Shown here: positions 56,730 to 61,084 of the stretch, piece after piece | How positions within the stretch are numbered: position 1 is the stretch's first letter | Layout: the number at the start of each line of letters is the position of its first letter | IMG/VR virus record: IMGVR_UViG_3300021519_000011 | Span: 1-61,084 of that record | From: a virus | Reading direction: 5' to 3' (one strand) | DNA length: 61,084 nt | Translations under genes and position numbers: made by a program | The notes under the pieces: model-generated | Database searches by the model: none | Seen by the model: the letters and a program-made list of their open reading frames with translations, nothing else | What the model was told of the DNA's origin: nothing

Positions 56730-58208
56730 TTACGCGGCTAATTTTGATTTTGAATATGCAATGAACCGGCTTTTAATCCACTTCATAGTTTGTATTGAAG
56801 TGGGACGAACTTCCTTGGGAATAGAACGGGGAAATACTCCATACTTTTCCTTGTATTTGTGGGATGCCCAGCCTTCTTTGTAACCCTTTTGCTGCCCGTA
56901 ATACAGTAGCTCAGAATAGAACTGTTTGTTATCCGCAATCCCTTGGCTATTGGATGCCACCAACTCAAGTAACTCACCATTTACGGATGTAACACCAGTA
57001 GGCGGCTTCTTTTCAAAGCCACATGAGCCACAGATATTGGATTTAAATATCCACAGAGCCTTACAGCATGGGCAAACAGCTTCTTTCTTTTCCTTTTCAG
57101 TAGGCTCTTTCTTAACCTTTTCTACTGCGCTATCCTTTAGCTCAGTTACGCCCTCGTAAAAAACCTTATCCCAATCATTACGAAACCGCAAGAAGTTACC
57201 TGAATGATCTAGCCATAGGCCAAACTCTTTGCCCTCATTGGGGCGCATGATTCTGCCCATCTGCTGAACGTGAGAACTAAAGGACTTCGAAAATGGGCGG
57301 GCTGATACACCGATCATTACATCTGGCACATCAAAGCCACGAGTTAAGATATCAGTAGCTATCAATCCATGAATATTTGTGTCGGGCTTGCTGAATTCCT
57401 CAATCATGTCCTTCTTATATTGATCGTCCTCTAGATAGGATATGGAAATAAAGTTATATCCTGCCTCTGCAAACTTTTTAACTAACTCGCGCCCGTGTTC
57501 TACGCCAGCACAAAACACAATCGTTTTCATTGGTTTGCCAAATATCTCATGGGTTTTCTTGTGCCATTCGTGAACTACATCTCCAACGATCTTGATGCCA
57601 CGCTCAGTTACATCCTCTGCCGCCCATTCTCCAGCCCGCTTCTTAGCGCCGGTCATATCAATCTCTTTAGCAACAAAAACTTTAAGGGGAACTAACCAAC
57701 CTTTCTCAATTAGATCGCCGGTAGGAGTCGCGCCCACCACATGAGTATAGATATCACCTAAGCCTTTAGTAAATGGCGTAGCAGTAAGCCCTATAACCTT
57801 GATCTGGGGGTTATCTTTAATGAACTTAACTACACCTCTACGGGTAATGTGGCATTCATCAACGATCAATAGATCAATGTCAGGGAATGTTTGGCGCTTC
57901 TCTAGGGTTTGGGCAGAGCAAACTTGGATATGCTCATAGGGACGGTGACGCCAATGTCCAGCTTGCATTACTCCGTGTTCTATTCCGTATTTAGTTAAGC
58001 GGCGGCTGGTTTGATCTACTAAAACTATTCGATCCATCACCATTGCGCACTTCTTGTATTTCTCAGCAACAGCTTTCATAATCGCCATTGCTACCTCAGT
58101 TTTACCGAACCCCGTTGGGGCATACAACAGTTGACATCTGTGTCCGTTTGCAAAGCCATCACGTAGCTTCTGAACAACTTCCTCTTGATGCTCGCGTAAT
58201 TCTAACAT
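56730..58208 (-). CDS. Superfamily 2 helicase with zinc finger
   Basis: 492 aa. Walker A A-P-T-G-F-G-K-T (30-37), D-E-C-H (117-120), L-T-A-T-P (141-145), G-F-D-V-P and Q-Q-M-G-R-I-M-R complete the DEAD/DEAH helicase set. C-P-C-C then C-G-S-C-G (about 375-400) form a zinc ribbon. Likely unwinds DNA for replication or recombination with the Toprim protein. Confidence 0.9.
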   Translation of the reverse strand: MLELREHQEEVVQKLRDGFANGHRCQLLYAPTGFGKTEVAMAIMKAVAEKYKKCAMVMDRIVLVDQTSRRLTKYGIEHGVMQAGHWRHRPYEHIQVCSAQTLEKRQTFPDIDLLIVDECHITRRGVVKFIKDNPQIKVIGLTATPFTKGLGDIYTHVVGATPTGDLIEKGWLVPLKVFVAKEIDMTGAKKRAGEWAAEDVTERGIKIVGDVVHEWHKKTHEIFGKPMKTIVFCAGVEHGRELVKKFAEAGYNFISISYLEDDQYKKDMIEEFSKPDTNIHGLIATDILTRGFDVPDVMIGVSARPFSKSFSSHVQQMGRIMRPNEGKEFGLWLDHSGNFLRFRNDWDKVFYEGVTELKDSAVEKVKKEPTEKEKKEAVCPCCKALWIFKSNICGSCGFEKKPPTGVTSVNGELLELVASNSQGIADNKQFYSELLYYGQQKGYKEGWASHKYKEKYGVFPRSIPKEVRPTSIQTMKWIKSRFIAYSKSKLAA

Positions 58209-58299
58209 CTTATCTCCAGTTACTTAATAGGACACCGCCTATTGTCGGGTGGGGTACTCGTGTCATTGAAGGAGTAGAACTCCCACTTTCCCCCGTAAA

Positions 58300-59121
58300 C
58301 TATGCTGCTTCTTTTTCCAGCTTTTTAGCTCTACGCTCCCAGTAAGAAACTTGTTTTTTTAATTCCGCGCACTCACGTTGGAATGAATCGCGGGATGCTT
58401 TAAGGACTCTGTTGTCTGCCTCAAGAATCTTAATTGTCTTTTCCATTTCATCAAACTTAGCTTGGGCAAGGCCACGTTCTTCAGGCGTAGCCTCCATCGC
58501 AGCAACTGCCAACCGTGCCTGTAGCTTTTCGTTTTCAGCAACAATATCCTGCATCTCCGATGCAATCTCTTGGTTTTTATCCGCTTCAGTAAATTCGTAT
58601 TGCGGATTTTTCGGTGCAAATTCATTGTATTCTTTCTTGGGACTTTTAATATCGTATTCTGTTCCTCTTCTGTTAACATTAATAATCTCAGGCTGCTTAC
58701 CGGAAGCCTTGCGAATCTTTGCAACGAATGGGTGAGATACACGCAATATCTTGGCTAATTGCCTATCGCTTTGATTGGTATATCTTTCTTTTTCTAACGC
58801 CAAATTAAGTGCATGGCGCTTATCTTCAGGGGAATAGCGCTCACCGTTATCGTGGTTAGCATGAACTAATGCGTAATCAAACGCATCTTCATATGTTCCC
58901 ATACGTACATCTGCATCAATGATTTCCAAGCCCGATTTCTTATGGGCATAGTAACGCTTCCAGCCATCGGCTAAATGGTAATCATCGCCGTCATGGAAAA
59001 GAACAATTGCAGGAAACTTATCTCCATCTAGCAAGGCTTGCGCATATTCATCAACGATCTCTTGATTAATGCCAACCCGCATCATTAATTCTGGTTCTAT
59101 TTTAATTTCTGATAGTTTCAT
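58300..59121 (-). CDS. ParB-like nuclease/DNA-binding protein
   Basis: 273 aa from the ATG at 59121, preceded by GAGGAA. I-N-Q-E-I-V-D-E-Y, F-P-A-I-V-L-F-H-D-G, L-A-D-G-W-K-R-Y-Y-A (a ParB G-x-x-R-like region), then a helix-turn-helix (S-D-R-Q-L-A-K-I-L-R-V-S-H-P) and a C-terminal coiled coil. It may bind phage dyad sites. The ParB fold here is the short ParB/sulfiredoxin type. Confidence 0.8.
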   Translation of the reverse strand: MKLSEIKIEPELMMRVGINQEIVDEYAQALLDGDKFPAIVLFHDGDDYHLADGWKRYYAHKKSGLEIIDADVRMGTYEDAFDYALVHANHDNGERYSPEDKRHALNLALEKERYTNQSDRQLAKILRVSHPFVAKIRKASGKQPEIINVNRRGTEYDIKSPKKEYNEFAPKNPQYEFTEADKNQEIASEMQDIVAENEKLQARLAVAAMEATPEERGLAQAKFDEMEKTIKILEADNRVLKASRDSFQRECAELKKQVSYWERRAKKLEKEAA

Positions 59122-59128
59122 ACATTCC

Positions 59129-59314
59129 TCATTCATATCGTTTTAAAGTACTTAAAGCCATCTTAAGCTCATGTTCGCCCGCTTTGGGATTATTAGCTAC
59201 TCGCAAGCACTCTATGGCCTGCTCTTTCCACCTAATTGATTGTTGCACCGAACCCGTTTTAACGGAATTAGGGATTACCTTAGCTTGATTTTTTATCTGT
59301 TCTCTGATACTCAT
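59129..59314 (-). CDS. Small protein, function unknown
   Basis: 61 aa. Helical with a basic N-terminus; overlaps the nuclease gene by 35 bases and ends 7 bases before the ParB-like start. Confidence 0.6.
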   Translation of the reverse strand: MSIREQIKNQAKVIPNSVKTGSVQQSIRWKEQAIECLRVANNPKAGEHELKMALSTLKRYE

Positions 59315-59798
59315 ACGATCTCTGGCTTAGTTGTTTTAAATCACTTGATTCTTGCTCGGTTAATGATGATACATTCTTCATTGATGCCAATGGAAAGTAA
59401 GTAATATCACGATAATTTAGGGGATAATTAATGTCTTTGCCATTATGGTTAATAACCTTAGGCTCTAACAAAACATCCAAATAGTTCCCATAAATCCTTT
59501 TTTCAAACTCATCTACAAAAAACAAAAATACTCGCAAGTTGTGTTGATTGCTGATAAATAAGTAATCCTTTAGGTGGCGATCATCTATGCCAGTATCAGG
59601 ATAATAAGTTCTACGGGCTTTAGTTTTTACATCAACAATAGCCAATGATTTTTTATCGGGCGTAGCAATTAGCCTATCAAAAGGATGAGCGCCATCAAAC
59701 ACAGGGTGATAAGGAATAATGTTATTTTTAAGCAGGTAAGCATCTACCAAACCCTCTCCCAAATCCCCTTTTTTAACTTCAGTTCTATCTTGCCACAT
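59280..59798 (-). CDS. PD-(D/E)XK endonuclease
   Basis: 172 aa. E15 in G-E-G-L-V, H-P-F-D-R-L-I-A (D41), I-V-D-V-K-T-K (D56, K58/K60) supply the PD-(D/E)XK metal-binding set, as in Holliday-junction or restriction-like enzymes. It overlaps the MT-A70 gene by 1 base. A nuclease paired with a methyltransferase may act in self-protection or host DNA attack. Confidence 0.75.
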   Translation of the reverse strand: MWQDRTEVKKGDLGEGLVDAYLLKNNIIPYHPVFDGAHPFDRLIATPDKKSLAIVDVKTKARRTYYPDTGIDDRHLKDYLFISNQHNLRVFLFFVDEFEKRIYGNYLDVLLEPKVINHNGKDINYPLNYRDITYFPLASMKNVSSLTEQESSDLKQLSQRSYEYQRTDKKSS

Positions 59799-60913
59799 TA
59801 GAATTTATCAGTATCGTTTCCAAAGGTTTCCCAACCTTCTCGTTTCTCACGGCTAAAGTATTCCAGCTTTCTACCAATCGTAACCTCATCTACCATCTGA
59901 TAAAACGCATCTGGCTTACGGCTATGTTGGCGGCGCGATTCTCTAATAATGTCCCGCCATGTAGTGTTATTCCATTTTGGTTTGCCTTTAACCGCAACCA
60001 AACAAAACTCGCACTGCATTCTTAGCCAGCTTCCCATGCCAATTTTTTCTTTATCCCATACCATTGTTGCCTTATATTCAAAACCCCAATGATTTAGTAG
60101 CTCTTTAGCATCAAAGATAAATTGATGGGTAGTCCATAGGAATACCACGCTATCTTTGGCAAAAGGAATCTCCATCTTCAATAGCTCATCTTGCTTCATC
60201 TCTGGGTAAGGATTGGCTACACGGCTGCCTTCTGGATCATACTTGCGCCCGTAATTCCAAGGAGGATCAAGCACAACTATCTCAAATACACCCGATGGAA
60301 GAACGGCCTTACCGGTAGCAATATCTTCTTTTTGTTTGGCTACGTCTTCCTCGTGTTGTTGCTTTTTTTCTGCATTTTTAATTTGTTTGTGGGCTTCATT
60401 AATACTAATCTCACCTTTAGCTAAAGATTTCTTTGCTTCCTCTGATCCTTTTTCCTCAATCTTTTTAATTTTATCAATCGTATTATTTGATATTCCAGCT
60501 ATTTTTGCTAACTCTTCTCTGGTGGTTACAGCTTCGGTAGATATCTTCATAAGCTGAGGATTTTTTCCTCCTGAGCTGGTTTTTTGATTTACCTTAGCTC
60601 TTGCAGCAATTTCTGACTCTAAACGTAACGCCAAAGTACCGCGAACATAGTTGTTTAAACTTCTACGCCCAAATTGATTGGTAATAATCCATTCAATTAC
60701 CTCACTGCGATTTTCAAAAGCGCGATCTATTGTTTTAAATGGCAGATCATTGCGCTTACAAATGTCATAACGGTTATGCCCGTCTACTAACACCCCGTTC
60801 CAAAGAACTAATGGGTCTCTACAACCATCCCGCTTAATGTTTTCCTCAAGTTGTAAAAGCTCTGCTGGTGCTAACTCCGGAATTAAATCTTTAAACTCGT
60901 TATCAATTTTCAT
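59798..60913 (-). CDS. ParB-domain/MT-A70 adenine methyltransferase fusion
   Basis: 371 aa. Residues about 10-80 form a ParB N-domain (V-L-V-D-G-H-N-R-Y-D), then a helix-turn-helix (R-E-E-L-A-K-I-A-G-I-S-N-N-T) and a charged linker. Residues about 208-371 are an MT-A70 methyltransferase with D216-P-P-W219. It would methylate adenine N6 at specific sites. SD GAGGAAAAG is strong. First gene of the leftward operon after the non-coding region. Confidence 0.88.
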   Translation of the reverse strand: MKIDNEFKDLIPELAPAELLQLEENIKRDGCRDPLVLWNGVLVDGHNRYDICKRNDLPFKTIDRAFENRSEVIEWIITNQFGRRSLNNYVRGTLALRLESEIAARAKVNQKTSSGGKNPQLMKISTEAVTTREELAKIAGISNNTIDKIKKIEEKGSEEAKKSLAKGEISINEAHKQIKNAEKKQQHEEDVAKQKEDIATGKAVLPSGVFEIVVLDPPWNYGRKYDPEGSRVANPYPEMKQDELLKMEIPFAKDSVVFLWTTHQFIFDAKELLNHWGFEYKATMVWDKEKIGMGSWLRMQCEFCLVAVKGKPKWNNTTWRDIIRESRRQHSRKPDAFYQMVDEVTIGRKLEYFSREKREGWETFGNDTDKF

Positions 60914-60995
60914 TTCTTTTCCTCTTTGTTAAAATACTACCGCCCCTTTGTATCAACTTCATACACGTCGTTAAAACTGAACCCGTTTGGTGGAC
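60914..60995. promoter_or_regulatory. Upstream region of the methyltransferase operon
   Basis: 82 bp. On the minus strand TTTAAC and TACAAA at 17-bp spacing are a weak promoter; then AGAGGAAAAG is the ribosome binding site. It joins the terminal repeat, so the promoter may lie across the junction in 1-538. Confidence 0.4.
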
Positions 60996-61084
60996 GCACC
61001 TAGCCTACCTAGGTGAGCCTTCAACTGAACCCTTTTTGGAGCCACAGCACCCGCCAGCCGCCCGTAGAATCGGTGCTAGCTTCG
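60996..61084. repeat. Right copy of 89-bp terminal direct repeat
   Basis: Matches 1-89 at 87 of 89 bases (differences at 61034 and 61062). See the left copy. Confidence 0.9.

Noticed and set aside
58209-58299. An 18-codon frame and GGAGT/ACTCC hairpin between the ParB-like and helicase genes
   Set aside because: Too short and without a convincing ribosome site; the hairpin has no U-tract.
1-61084. Diversity-generating retroelement or integrase
   Set aside because: No reverse transcriptase, no adenine-mutated template/variable pair and no integrase were seen despite variable-looking fibres.

Overview
The window looks like the near-complete genome of an uncultured tailed bacteriophage, most likely a podovirus. 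Its first and last 89 bases match with two differences, as a circular or terminally redundant metagenomic assembly would, so the non-redundant length is about 60,995 bp. A portal, large terminase, scaffold, HK97-type capsid protein, adaptor-like proteins, a P22-gp10-like tail protein, a virion transglycosylase and a giant internal protein are recognisable. There is no sheath, long tape measure, integrase, DNA polymerase or RNA polymerase that I can see. The host cannot be named from sequence alone; the gene families are typical of aquatic proteobacterial phages.

Layout: (1) 1-538 and 60914-61084 form one non-coding regulatory region when the ends are joined. It has the terminal repeat, a tRNA-like cloverleaf and three stacked dyad sites. 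(2) 989-11583 (+) is an early/middle operon of overlapping genes. Its first part mixes sugar and radical chemistry (a GT10-type fucosyltransferase-like enzyme, radical SAM, FkbM methyltransferase, two GT-A glycosyltransferases) with small unknown proteins. Its second part is recombination (PD-(D/E)XK nuclease, DUF3310, Sak3-type annealing protein, OB-like small protein, YbcO-like nuclease). (3) 11665-51256 (-) is the late region. In transcription order: small terminase, mini-LexA-like regulator, large terminase, portal, GroES-like co-chaperonin, scaffold, capsid, a run of small basic virion-associated proteins with shared motifs, adaptor proteins, duplicated tail fibre and chaperone genes, glycine-rich and repeat adhesins, a lysis cassette (holin candidate, GH19 endolysin, i-spanin with nested o-spanin), tail proteins and internal ejection-type proteins, then a metallophosphoesterase and a SprT-like protease. 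Three HNH endonuclease paralogues sit between structural genes. (4) 51593-55780 (+) holds very small early genes. (5) 55761-60913 (-), continuing across the junction from rusA (539-910), holds replication and DNA-modification genes: Toprim primase-like protein, SF2 helicase, ParB-like protein, PD-(D/E)XK nuclease and a ParB/MT-A70 fusion.

The most interesting signals are: a truncated LexA-like DNA-binding protein with several SOS-box-like palindromes, including one just upstream of its own start and one upstream of the small terminase; a short [FY]-A-x-G-G motif and an R-A-D-G-C...K-G-K-T-K-G tag that recur across virion-region proteins; an o-spanin nested out of frame inside the i-spanin gene; duplicated fibre/chaperone cassettes; and a 12-bp dyad site (AGGGTAAACCCT) present more often than chance would predict.
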